The translations under genes were made by a program, and so were the position numbers. A DNA stretch of 37,209 nt. Source: Fidelibacterota bacterium. Lineage in GTDB: Bacteria; Fidelibacterota; Marinisomatia; Marinisomatales; TCS56. The notes under the pieces are model-generated. The model searched no databases and was not told the origin of the DNA. It worked only from the letters and a program-made list of their open reading frames with translations. This document shows positions 8,855-16,959 of the stretch, one piece after another; position 1 is the stretch's first letter; each line of letters begins with the position of its first letter. The stretch covers positions 1-37,209 of the forward strand of contig JABMQW010000140.1 of the NCBI GenBank assembly GCA_013203115.1, in the 5' to 3' direction.

Positions 8855-11779
8855 ATGAAAACTAAATATAACCATATCTTGTCCCTGACAGGGCTACTGT
8901 TAGTTACCGGCTGTTCGCTCATGGACTTTAAAGATGCCCAATTACCGTCCTGGATCATACAGTTAGAATTTCCCATTACAGAACAGACAGTCGAACTCAA
9001 TACGATGCTGGAAGATTCGTTAATTCAAATCATACCGGTCAACGGTACGGGGGATTCAATTTTTGTTTTTCAGGATAATATATCGATTGATTCGGTTGAA
9101 GTGGGAGACCAACTCAATATCGATGATATCAATAAATCTTTCTCACAATCCGTCGATGATGTGACGATTGAGGACACGGAAATCACGGAAAGTGTTGGAT
9201 TCGACGAGGTTGGAGTAAACCCAATTACAAAACAGATAAGCTCCATGATCGGCCTGATAGAATTAGACGATATTATTCCGACTGAAACCGATCCTTTCCG
9301 TCTGGACCAGATTTATCCTGAAATAAATTTGGTAGACGATGACACCACTCAGGCAATTCCCGGATTTGTGCTAAATCCAGTTGTTAATCCGTTCAACTTC
9401 AGTGATTTTGATCAGGCCGTTTTTGCCAATGGAATTTTGGAAATAACAATAGTAAACGACATGGTTATCACACTGGGAAATCCCATTATTATCCAGTTAC
9501 AGGAAGTGATCGGAGGTGATACCTTGAATATTGTCGGTGCAATGGTACAATTTAATACTTCAATCGTTCCCGGGAATTCCGCTACCGAAGAATTATTACT
9601 TGATGGTATAACGTTACCGGGCAGTTTGTTGATTAAAGTATCCGGTAATTCCAGCGGAACAGATGGCGCCGTAATTATGGTCGATTCCACGGCCAAGGCT
9701 TCAGGTTTTCGCACCAAAATCGGAGCCCGGGACCTGGAGGTAAATTCGGCCACTGCCCTCGTTCCATCCCAGTCGATTGACGAAATCGGTGTCATTAACA
9801 TGGAAAGTGATTCCAATAAGGTCGAACGGGCTGAAATTGCCTCGGGGAACGTTCAGATATCGATCGATAACGGTTTGGCGGTTAATGGCAATCTGATCCT
9901 GACGATTCAGTCACTGGAAGACCCTACCGGTTTACCATTTGAGCAGACAATACCTCTGATACAGAATTTTGTCAGTGAGCAAACATTTTCTATTGACGAT
10001 CATGTCCTGGTTATGACGGTTGCTGAGCAAAGTATTGACTACAACTACCAGATTACTACTGAGGACAGCGACCCGGATATGGTGACTCTGGATGAAGCTG
10101 ATAGCGTTGTGGTTGATATTAACATGTTTGGCGGACAAGCCGGTGAACAGATCACTTTCAAGTCCTTTCAGGGCATCGTGGAACCCCAGGACATGTCAGT
10201 CGATGGCAGTATGAGCATGGATTCCGATTCAGAGATTCTGGAAGCATTGCTATCTAGCGGTGAGTTGAATATTGAAATCAATAACAATATCAACCTGACG
10301 GATGGAGGTATTCCAAGTGTGAATATTACACTTCCCGAATTGTTTGCATCAAATGGCGATACGCTGAAGATTGGTCCGGAGGACCTGAATCCCGGATTGA
10401 ATACCATCCTGGTCAATCTCAGTGGCTATACGCTAAAGATGGATCGAAACAGTCAGGTACTTAATTATGTGGCTAAAGTGATTACACCTTATGGAGAAGA
10501 TGGATCATACAGTCTGCAAGATTCGATCCTGATTAATATTACGGTTGCCGGTTTAACTTTTCAATCAATCACCGGTTATTTTACTCAGGATGCCATGGTT
10601 GATTCGAATACAATTGCTTTGGATAATGCTACCAAAGTACAGGAAGCAATCATCAATACCGGGCAACTGGTTTTGACCATGGAAAACCATATCGGTGTCA
10701 TAGCTGATATCAATTTCCAGATTGATGAATTTTTAATTGGTAGTAGTTTATTGGACACAACCCTGGAATTAGGATCCCAGGCTACACCGCAACAGCATAT
10801 CATTCCCTTAACCGGCTACTCACTGGTTATGCCGTTGGATGATCAAAATATTCATTATGTGTCGCGTATTGCTATACCCAGTGATACTGAGATGACCCTG
10901 ACTTTTGGTGATTCAATAGGCGTAAATGTTGATATTATCGGATTATCATTTCGGTCAATAACCGGGAAAATTGATCCGGTATTTGTCGATATCGATACGA
11001 TCGAACAGGAAATCGATGCCTTGCCTGATGAATTGGAAGGGATCGAATTTGCTGAAGTCGAAATGATTATGAACTTTACAACCAATATTGGTGTTCCGGT
11101 TTATCTGGACTTGAACATAACTGCTTCCAATTCCGATGGCGAAACAGCCGTTTCCAGTGTTGTTCAACATAATATTACCGAGAATAAACAGGTTGTAATA
11201 CCCAACGCGGAAGCATTGATTAATATAAAACCGGATAAAATTGTTGCCAGCGGTCGAGCAACCGTTGGATCACTGGATACGGTGGGGACGGTAGCCTCCG
11301 ATCAATTCATTAAAGGTGAATTTAATATTAATGCGCCTTTGAAATTATATCTGACGGAATCATCGCAGATTGAATTAGATCCCGAGGAAGTCGATACCGA
11401 AGATTTCCCAGAGGAACTGGAACGCATCGTACTCTATGCCGATTACAATAACCAGTTCGATTTTGGATCACAGATCGAGGTTCTGGCCGCTACGGATACC
11501 ACACTGGAAGGATCCCTGGTGATGCCGGATACCTTACTGACCCTGGATATTATTCCCAATCACACCGGCTTGGATTCGATTCTACTCGATGAAGATGAGT
11601 TTGATCTCTTTATCAATTCGGAACAACTGTATATAAAAACTATAGTGAATCTGGTTGGTGAAAAAGACAATCAGGGAAATCCTTTACCTTCGAGTTTTCT
11701 GTCGACCGATTCCTTGAAATTACTATTATATGGATCAATGAAGGTTCTGGTTGATCCGGATGCTGAGGAGGAGGAATAG
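8855..11779 (+). CDS. Large repeat-containing lipoprotein, function unknown
   Basis: 974 residues starting with a lipoprotein signal peptide (LTGLLLVTGC, lipidated Cys C20). The mature part is acidic, rich in I/V/D/N/T and predicted all-beta. It carries repeating units of about 130 residues. One marker is ITFKSFQGIVEP (433), LTFQSITGYFTQ (567) and LSFRSITGKIDP (697). A second is LSGYTLKMDRNSQVLNYVA (522) versus LTGYSLVMPLDDQNIHYVS (652). A third, SGELNIEINNNI (468) and TGQLVLTMENHI (602), precedes further beta segments. The end is strongly acidic (DPDAEEEE). It sits 4 bp before a DUF5723-type barrel gene, suggesting a surface pair. The 185-bp gap upstream should hold the promoter. It may be an adhesin-like or structural surface lipoprotein; no enzyme motif is seen. 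Confidence 0.75.
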   Translation: MKTKYNHILSLTGLLLVTGCSLMDFKDAQLPSWIIQLEFPITEQTVELNTMLEDSLIQIIPVNGTGDSIFVFQDNISIDSVEVGDQLNIDDINKSFSQSVDDVTIEDTEITESVGFDEVGVNPITKQISSMIGLIELDDIIPTETDPFRLDQIYPEINLVDDDTTQAIPGFVLNPVVNPFNFSDFDQAVFANGILEITIVNDMVITLGNPIIIQLQEVIGGDTLNIVGAMVQFNTSIVPGNSATEELLLDGITLPGSLLIKVSGNSSGTDGAVIMVDSTAKASGFRTKIGARDLEVNSATALVPSQSIDEIGVINMESDSNKVERAEIASGNVQISIDNGLAVNGNLILTIQSLEDPTGLPFEQTIPLIQNFVSEQTFSIDDHVLVMTVAEQSIDYNYQITTEDSDPDMVTLDEADSVVVDINMFGGQAGEQITFKSFQGIVEPQDMSVDGSMSMDSDSEILEALLSSGELNIEINNNINLTDGGIPSVNITLPELFASNGDTLKIGPEDLNPGLNTILVNLSGYTLKMDRNSQVLNYVAKVITPYGEDGSYSLQDSILINITVAGLTFQSITGYFTQDAMVDSNTIALDNATKVQEAIINTGQLVLTMENHIGVIADINFQIDEFLIGSSLLDTTLELGSQATPQQHIIPLTGYSLVMPLDDQNIHYVSRIAIPSDTEMTLTFGDSIGVNVDIIGLSFRSITGKIDPVFVDIDTIEQEIDALPDELEGIEFAEVEMIMNFTTNIGVPVYLDLNITASNSDGETAVSSVVQHNITENKQVVIPNAEALINIKPDKIVASGRATVGSLDTVGTVASDQFIKGEFNINAPLKLYLTESSQIELDPEEVDTEDFPEELERIVLYADYNNQFDFGSQIEVLAATDTTLEGSLVMPDTLLTLDIIPNHTGLDSILLDEDEFDLFINSEQLYIKTIVNLVGEKDNQGNPLPSSFLSTDSLKLLLYGSMKVLVDPDAEEEE
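9983..10978 (+). repeat. Tandem ~130-residue repeats inside the lipoprotein
   Basis: Residues 377-708 hold at least two and a half copies of a diverged beta-rich unit. Marker segments recur at 433, 567 and 697 (spacings 134 and 130), and a Y-x-L-x-M...Q-x-x-x-Y segment recurs at 377 (diverged), 522 and 652. The copies are degenerate at the DNA level, so this is protein-domain duplication and not a recent DNA repeat. Weaker similar segments near 193 (NGILEITIVNDM) and 330 (SGNVQISIDNGL) suggest the repeats begin earlier. Confidence 0.7.
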
Positions 11780-11783
11780 TACC

Positions 11784-13097
11784 ATGCGAAAAATTACAAC
11801 AACACTCATTTTAATTACTGCTCTGTTTCTTAACATACTGTCGGCTCAAGTGGCAATCGGACCCCGGTCTATCGCTACCGCCGGAACATTCGCAACCCAA
11901 TCTCGCGGGGATGAAGCTATCGGTTGGAATCCCGCCAATCTCGGTTTACCTGATAATCCGCGTTTTGGCTTAAGATTTGGAATTCTGCCGCTGGTCGGAC
12001 CATTCCCATCAGTGCAGTTGAATAATGACTTGGTTTCGGTGAACTGGTTCAATGAATGGTTTAACAAAGGTGATTACCTGGATGCAAAAGAAGTATCCGA
12101 TTTGTTGAAGACCTTCCCAGCCGAAGGAATTAATATCAGCCCGCTGATAAGTATGAAGTTGATCGGAATGAATTTTGGATCCTTCGCGGTGGCGATCACC
12201 CCGGAAATACTCACTAATGTATCTTTGCCGAAAGGCTTTTTTGAATTTGTCTTAAAAGGGAATGAATTTGAAAAACCAATTGACCTGAGTGATTTGAGTG
12301 TGCAGACCCAGGCGGTGGTGCCAATTTCTTTTGCCTATGGAATGAAACTGGATTTCCCTGGATTGGATCAATTTGTACAGAATAGCTATGTTGGCGTATC
12401 TATCAAATTGCTGGCTGGTTTAGCCTATGCTAATCTGGAAGATTTTAATGGTCAAATCACGATGTATAATGATCGTATCCATGCCAAGGGTGATGCCACG
12501 GCCAAGTATGCCGTTGGTGGATTTGGTACTGCGTTCGACGTGGGAGTAGCCGTTGACCTGACTGAAAATATGCGCGCAAATGCTGCACTTAATAACCTGA
12601 TCGGATTCGTGCATTGGAGTGATTCAAATGCTGAGGAAGTCAATTACACCTTTGATGGAGAACTATTATCCTCCGAGTTTGAAGATTTCGGCGATTACAC
12701 CGAGAAACAACAGGATTCTATTTTCAATGTAATTGATACAACGTTTGCTATCGATGGGTTTAATACCAATTACCCGCTGTTCATGTTGATTGGTTTCGAA
12801 TATCGGAATATCCTGCCGGCTCTTGATGTATATGCTAATTACCGACAGGATCTAAGCGAGGATTATTATTTTGACATAACACCGCGGGTTTCCGTTGGAA
12901 TGGAGTACAGGGCTGTGTCGTGGCTGCCTCTGCGTGCAGGTATGGCTATTGGTGGATTTGAATCTTTCCAATGGGGCGTTGGTTTTGGTTTGAATTTTAA
13001 ACATTATGCCCTTGACATTGGTTTTTCGCAAGATGGTGGATTATTCAATCATGCTAACGGCTTTTCATTCTCAATTGGACAGCAGTTGCTATTTTAG
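11784..13097 (+). CDS. DUF5723/PorV-like outer-membrane beta-barrel
   Basis: 437 residues from the ATG at 11784, chosen because it follows AGGAGGAGG by a short gap and opens a signal peptide (ITTTLILITALFLNILSA, then QVA). The mature start, IGPRSIATAGTFATQSRGDEAIGWNPANLG, has the A-x-A-G-x-A...NPA pattern of PorV/FadL-like and DUF5723 outer-membrane barrels. Strand-turn alternation continues to the end, and the last residues (SFSIGQQLLF) give a terminal Phe, the outer-membrane assembly signal. Family members are surface barrels in FCB bacteria, some linked to surface-protein secretion. It begins 4 bp after the repeat lipoprotein, and the operon ends at the terminator 42 bp downstream. Confidence 0.72.
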   Translation: MRKITTTLILITALFLNILSAQVAIGPRSIATAGTFATQSRGDEAIGWNPANLGLPDNPRFGLRFGILPLVGPFPSVQLNNDLVSVNWFNEWFNKGDYLDAKEVSDLLKTFPAEGINISPLISMKLIGMNFGSFAVAITPEILTNVSLPKGFFEFVLKGNEFEKPIDLSDLSVQTQAVVPISFAYGMKLDFPGLDQFVQNSYVGVSIKLLAGLAYANLEDFNGQITMYNDRIHAKGDATAKYAVGGFGTAFDVGVAVDLTENMRANAALNNLIGFVHWSDSNAEEVNYTFDGELLSSEFEDFGDYTEKQQDSIFNVIDTTFAIDGFNTNYPLFMLIGFEYRNILPALDVYANYRQDLSEDYYFDITPRVSVGMEYRAVSWLPLRAGMAIGGFESFQWGVGFGLNFKHYALDIGFSQDGGLFNHANGFSFSIGQQLLF

Positions 13098-13138
13098 AAT
13101 TCCATCAAATTTCACCCTGATCTTTTCACTGATTATTA

Positions 13139-13174
13139 AGGGGTACCTGGAAGTTATTCCGGTACCCCTTTTTG
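13139..13174 (+). terminator. Strong rho-independent terminator
   Basis: AGGGGTACC pairs perfectly with GGTACCCCT, and the stem continues as GGAA/TTCC past a single bulged T, with loop GTTA. A TTTTTG run follows directly. It lies 42 bp after the DUF5723-type barrel gene, so it ends the lipoprotein-barrel transcript. Confidence 0.93.
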
Positions 13175-13424
13175 TTATTATCATCAAGGTTAGCGCTTGC
13201 GCCTGAGAAAGCGGCAAAGATAAATTCTCACTTAATTTTCTCGAAGATTGGGATGTTGAAATAGTAGGTTTCAACTGCCTTCAAACCACATTGACTATTA
13301 GCAAGATTGCTGACAGTTTGAATAAAAAAGGAGTTCGAGTTCAAAGGTTTTAACATTAATATTAATTTTTCTGCTCTGAATAAATTGCCAGTTATCGCTT
13401 GGGTCACCTGCGGAAGGAGTACAA
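13175..13424 (+). other. Intergenic stretch with a start-less short ORF, leader of the HNH operon
   Basis: The gap between the barrel gene and the HNH gene is 327 bp, the first part being the terminator. The rest has no confident gene. Between an in-frame TGA (13204-13206) and a TAA (13351-13353) there is a 48-codon open frame whose end (DWDVEIVGFNCLQTTLTISK...) reads protein-like but has no ATG, GTG or TTG near its beginning. Downstream, 13354-13410 is A/T-rich and probably holds the promoter of the HNH-trpS-scpAB operon. GGAAGGAG at 13412-13419 is a clear ribosome site for the ATG at 13425. No riboswitch fold is recognised. Confidence 0.4.
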
Positions 13425-13964
13425 ATGTATTACCATTACCATTCTAACGGTAATATTTTAAACCGAGTAGTTCTGATTGTTAATGCCAATTATTCTCCCC
13501 TGGATATTTGTGATATCAAACGAGCTATCTGTCTATGGTATCTCAAAAAGGTAGACTTAATCGAATCCTACGATGAAATTATCCATTCACCAAGCGTATC
13601 AATCGCAGCTCCCAGTGTAGTTAAGTTGAGGGAATATATTCGTTATCAAAGTTTGGATGTGATATTATCCCGTAAAAATCTGTTAATCCGCGATCAGCAT
13701 ACCTGTCAGTATTGTGGTACGCATATTGGACCTTTAACCATTGATCATGTATTACCTCGTGAAAAAGGAGGCCGGGAAACCTGGGAAAACCTGGTGGTTG
13801 CCTGCATTAAGTGCAATTTAATAAAGAGTAACCGAACCCCGGAGGAAGCGCGGATGCCCTTGCGTAAATTTCCACGTAAACCGAATCGAATACATCATTT
13901 TCAAAATTTCGTACAGAAATCACAGGTATCCTGGCGACCATATTTGTTTATGGAATCATTCTGA
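13425..13964 (+). CDS. HNH endonuclease family protein
   Basis: 179 residues. The N-terminal part (VLIVNANYSPLDICDIKRAICL) is the conserved region of a widespread bacterial HNH family, and the HNH/zinc module follows: C94-x2-C97 (CQYC), then LTIDHVLPREKGG with D107-H108, N122 (TWENL) and C127-x2-C130-N131. These supply the metal-binding ββα nuclease core plus a structural zinc site. Chromosomal members of this family are usually stand-alone with no known biological substrate, so a role in DNA repair or processing is only likely. It has an excellent Shine-Dalgarno, GGAAGGAG, and is the first gene of the trpS-scpAB-rluB operon. Confidence 0.85.
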   Translation: MYYHYHSNGNILNRVVLIVNANYSPLDICDIKRAICLWYLKKVDLIESYDEIIHSPSVSIAAPSVVKLREYIRYQSLDVILSRKNLLIRDQHTCQYCGTHIGPLTIDHVLPREKGGRETWENLVVACIKCNLIKSNRTPEEARMPLRKFPRKPNRIHHFQNFVQKSQVSWRPYLFMESF

Positions 13965-13994
13965 TCCGAATCAGTCATTGGAATTAATCAATTG

Positions 13995-14960
13995 ATGAAA
14001 AGAGTTTTAAGCGGCATTCAACCTTCCGGTCAGTTACATCTCGGAAATTATTTTGGCATGATGTCACGGATGATTCGTTATCAGTTATCCAGTGATTTGT
14101 TCTGTTTTATTGCCAATTATCATGCATTGACTTCAATCCGGGATAAAGAACAGATTCAGAAATATACCTTCAATGCCGTATGCGATTTTCTGGCAGTGGG
14201 TCTGGACCCTGTTAAAACCACTTTCTGGGTGCAGTCCGATGTGCCGCAGGTTTTGGAATTGACTTGGTTGCTGGCCAATGTTGCCGGTGTAGGACTCATG
14301 GAACGTTCAACTTCTTACAAGGATAAAATCGCCAAAGGAATTATACCGAACATGGGGCTTTTTTCTTACCCGATTCTAATGGCCGCGGATATCCTATTGT
14401 ACGGTGGGGATTTGGTTCCGGTTGGCAAGGATCAGAAACAACATCTTGAGATTGCCCGGGATATAGCAATTCGATTTAATAATATCTATGGTGCTGTTTT
14501 AGTTGTTCCGGAAGCTGATATTGATCAGCATACCATGCAGGTGCCGGGAATCGATGGTCAGAAAATGAGCAAATCATATAATAATACCATCCCGATTTTT
14601 GCGCCCGAAAAAACGATTAAGAAGCGCGTTATGTCAATTATTACCGACTCAACCCCGATTGAAAAGCCGAAAAGTACTGATTCAACTTTGTTTCAATTGT
14701 ACAAGTTATTTCTAAGCGAGGAAAAGTGTATTCAATTGGCTGATCGTTTCGAAACACCCGGTTTACGATACGGTGATATAAAAAAGGAATTATTCGGCGT
14801 CATTATGGACTATTTTACACCTTTCAGGGAAAAGCGGGAAGACCTGTTGAATCACCGGGATTTTGTACTGGATACCTTGCGGCAGGGAGCCGAAAAAGCT
14901 GCGGTTGTGGCCGATACGTATTTAAAACGCGCACGGGAAGCCGTAGGGCTGATTTTCTAA
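13995..14960 (+). CDS. trpS: Tryptophan--tRNA ligase (TrpRS)
   Basis: A class I aminoacyl-tRNA synthetase that charges tRNA-Trp. 321 residues fit the compact bacterial type. The HIGH-like motif is in PSGQLHLGNYFG (10-21), the Rossmann-fold substrate segment is AADILLYGGDLVPVGKDQKQHLE (about 130-152), and the KMSKS loop is K190-M-S-K-S194 within DGQKMSKSYNN. The ATG at 13995 is chosen; a TTG directly before it is in frame but unnecessary. It ends 5 bp before the GTG of scpA. The product is cytosolic and essential; identification is firm. Confidence 0.96.
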   Translation: MKRVLSGIQPSGQLHLGNYFGMMSRMIRYQLSSDLFCFIANYHALTSIRDKEQIQKYTFNAVCDFLAVGLDPVKTTFWVQSDVPQVLELTWLLANVAGVGLMERSTSYKDKIAKGIIPNMGLFSYPILMAADILLYGGDLVPVGKDQKQHLEIARDIAIRFNNIYGAVLVVPEADIDQHTMQVPGIDGQKMSKSYNNTIPIFAPEKTIKKRVMSIITDSTPIEKPKSTDSTLFQLYKLFLSEEKCIQLADRFETPGLRYGDIKKELFGVIMDYFTPFREKREDLLNHRDFVLDTLRQGAEKAAVVADTYLKRAREAVGLIF

Positions 14961-14965
14961 TATTT

Positions 14966-15688
14966 GTGTACCGGGTTCAATTAGAGAATTTCCAGGGTCC
15001 TCTGGATCTTTTACTTTTTTTCATCAGGCGGGATGAAATTGATATCTATGATATTCCCATTGCCAATATTACCCGGGAATTTCTTGAAACTCTGGATTTG
15101 ATGCATTCCTTGAATATTTCTGTAGCGGGCGAATTTATTAATATGGCTGCTACCCTGATGCAAATCAAGGTGCGGATGATGTTACCAAAACCAGGGATTT
15201 ACGATCCGGATGATAATGTCGATCCCAGAACCAAACTGATACAGCTATTACTGGACTACCAACGTTTTAAAGCAGCAGCGGGCAATCTTAAGACACTGGA
15301 GTTGGAACGGATAAAATTTTTTCCTCGTCAAATTAATGCCCAAATACCAGATATGGATGAAAAAGCGGAAGTGTATCTTCGCGAAGTTACTCTGTTTGAT
15401 CTGGCAAAGCATTTTAAAGCGGCAATGGACGCCAGACCGGTTATCCGTACCTATGAGTTGATCAGGGAACCAGTCAATCTGGATGATCAGAAGGCTTTAA
15501 TTATCCGTGCTTTTGGCAGCTCCCAACAGTTATTTTTTAGCAACCTGTTTACCCAACTGCATAATAAATTAGAGATTGTGGTTACCTTTATGGCGCTTTT
15601 GGATTTGATGCGCCTGGGACAGGTAAAAGTATTTCAAAAAAGCACATTTGATGATTTGGAAATGCAATTGACTGTAAATTTAGCATAA
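14966..15688 (+). CDS. scpA: Segregation and condensation protein A (ScpA, kleisin)
   Basis: ScpA is the kleisin subunit bridging Smc heads in the bacterial condensin complex. The 240 residues open with YRVQLENFQGPLDLLLFFI, the diagnostic ScpA start, followed by RRDEIDIYDIPIANITREFLE and a helical region ending in MQIKVRMMLPKP. The C-terminal winged-helix domain (about 170-240) binds the Smc cap. It begins with GTG at 14966, 5 bp after trpS, and is followed after 4 bp by scpB, the usual pairing. No smc gene is in the window. Confidence 0.95.
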   Translation: MYRVQLENFQGPLDLLLFFIRRDEIDIYDIPIANITREFLETLDLMHSLNISVAGEFINMAATLMQIKVRMMLPKPGIYDPDDNVDPRTKLIQLLLDYQRFKAAAGNLKTLELERIKFFPRQINAQIPDMDEKAEVYLREVTLFDLAKHFKAAMDARPVIRTYELIREPVNLDDQKALIIRAFGSSQQLFFSNLFTQLHNKLEIVVTFMALLDLMRLGQVKVFQKSTFDDLEMQLTVNLA

Positions 15689-15692
15689 GCAG

Positions 15693-16259
15693 ATGATAGA
15701 TAAGGAAATTGAGTATATTATCGAGGCGTTGTTATTTGCCACTCCCGAACCGCTGACTCAGAATAAGATAAATTTGATATTCGAATCGGATCCCCCGGTA
15801 CTGAGTGATGTAATCAACCAATTATGTGAGCGTTATCAGCATGAGGGGCATGGTGTGTTAATCACCGCAGTTGCTGCCGGCTATCAATTGGTTACCCGTC
15901 CCGACTATGATCTGTATATTAAACGCTTGCTGAATAAAAGCGGTCGCCTAATGCTTTCACCGGCAGCGCTGGAAACAATCGCTATTGTTGCTTATAAACA
16001 GCCGCTTAATCGCTATGAAATTGAGTCGGTCAGGGGTGTGGACTGTAGCGGAGTCTTAAAGACCTTATTGTCACGCAACCTGATCAAAGTGAAAGGTCGC
16101 GACGAAGGTGTCGGTAGGCCGCTACTTTATGCTACTACGGACAAATTCCTGGAATATTTTGGGCTGAATCGTCTTGCGGACATGCCAAAATTACGCGAAA
16201 TAGAAGAATTAACTGCTGCTGATGACAATTCTCAGGAACAAGTCGATGCGTTTGAATAA
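15693..16259 (+). CDS. scpB: Segregation and condensation protein B (ScpB)
   Basis: ScpB forms dimers of tandem winged helices that bind ScpA and regulate Smc. The 188 residues match the family: EYIIEALLFATPEPLT at the start, then a second wing with LSPAALETIAIVAYKQPLNRYEIESVRGVDCSGVLKTLL and the GRPLLYATTDKFLEYFGL block. The C-terminal tail is acidic. It lies 4 bp after scpA, and its last 14 bp overlap the start of the pseudouridine synthase gene, a common scpB-rluB arrangement. Confidence 0.96.
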   Translation: MIDKEIEYIIEALLFATPEPLTQNKINLIFESDPPVLSDVINQLCERYQHEGHGVLITAVAAGYQLVTRPDYDLYIKRLLNKSGRLMLSPAALETIAIVAYKQPLNRYEIESVRGVDCSGVLKTLLSRNLIKVKGRDEGVGRPLLYATTDKFLEYFGLNRLADMPKLREIEELTAADDNSQEQVDAFE

Positions 16260-16959
16260 ATACCTGGCCCAGGCAGGGGTAGCCTCCCGGCGTAGTGCCG
16301 AAGCCTTGATAAAAGCTGCCACAACGATGGTTAATGGCAAGCTGGTCACCGATCCGGCCCGGGATATTGAGCCGGAAGATATTGTCACTTATGATGGTCG
16401 GCGATTATCAATTGTATCCAAAACGCAGGTTATCATTTTAAATAAACCAACCGGTGTAATTACTACGGTAAGTGATGAGAAAGGACGGAAATCTGTATTG
16501 GATTTTGTACCGCACAAAGAGCGCTTATTTCCGGTTGGACGACTGGATCGCGATACCACCGGATTAGTTTTATTAACCAACGATGGTGCGCTTTCCAATC
16601 GTCTGGCACATCCCCGCTGGCGAATCCCACGATTATACGAGGCAGTAATTGATCGACCTTTAAGCCAGCGTGAAATCGGTCGCTTAAGCAAGGGGATTTT
16701 TATTGGTGAGGGGGAATTTGGAAAAGCGGAAATGATTGATCAGTCTACGGTAAAATCCAGAACCACAGTAATATTACGATTACGCCGGGGTAAAAAAAGG
16801 GAAATCAGGCGCTTATTCTATTATCTAAAAAGAAAATTATTTACAGTGCACCGGACGCAATTTGGTCCACTGAATTTAGGTGACCTTCCAGTCGGTCAAT
16901 GGCGTCAGTTGTCTGATCCGGAAGTAACTCAATTAAAAGGGAGTTTAAATGGATATTAA
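16246..16959 (+). CDS. rluB: RsuA/RluB-family rRNA pseudouridine synthase
   Basis: 237 residues. An N-terminal S4 RNA-binding domain (RLNKYLAQAGVASRRSAEAL, about 2-60) precedes the pseudouridine synthase domain, whose catalytic Asp is D101 in VGRLDRDTTGLVLLTNDG. Later blocks LYEAVIDRPLS and KREIRRLFYYLKRKLFTVHRTQFG are typical of the RsuA/RluB/RluE/RluF group. By context next to scpB it is probably RluB-type, modifying 23S rRNA, but RsuA-like specificity cannot be excluded. The ATG at 16246 is preferred over an upstream in-frame ATG because family sequence begins at MRLNKYL, with AGGA about 8 nt before it. It overlaps scpB by 14 bp and the next gene by 11 bp. Confidence 0.9.
   Translation: MRLNKYLAQAGVASRRSAEALIKAATTMVNGKLVTDPARDIEPEDIVTYDGRRLSIVSKTQVIILNKPTGVITTVSDEKGRKSVLDFVPHKERLFPVGRLDRDTTGLVLLTNDGALSNRLAHPRWRIPRLYEAVIDRPLSQREIGRLSKGIFIGEGEFGKAEMIDQSTVKSRTTVILRLRRGKKREIRRLFYYLKRKLFTVHRTQFGPLNLGDLPVGQWRQLSDPEVTQLKGSLNGY

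Noticed and set aside
9412-9816. 134-residue ORF antisense to the repeat lipoprotein
   Set aside because: The opposite strand carries a lipobox signal and repeat domains; the antisense peptide is Ser/Pro-rich shadow sequence.
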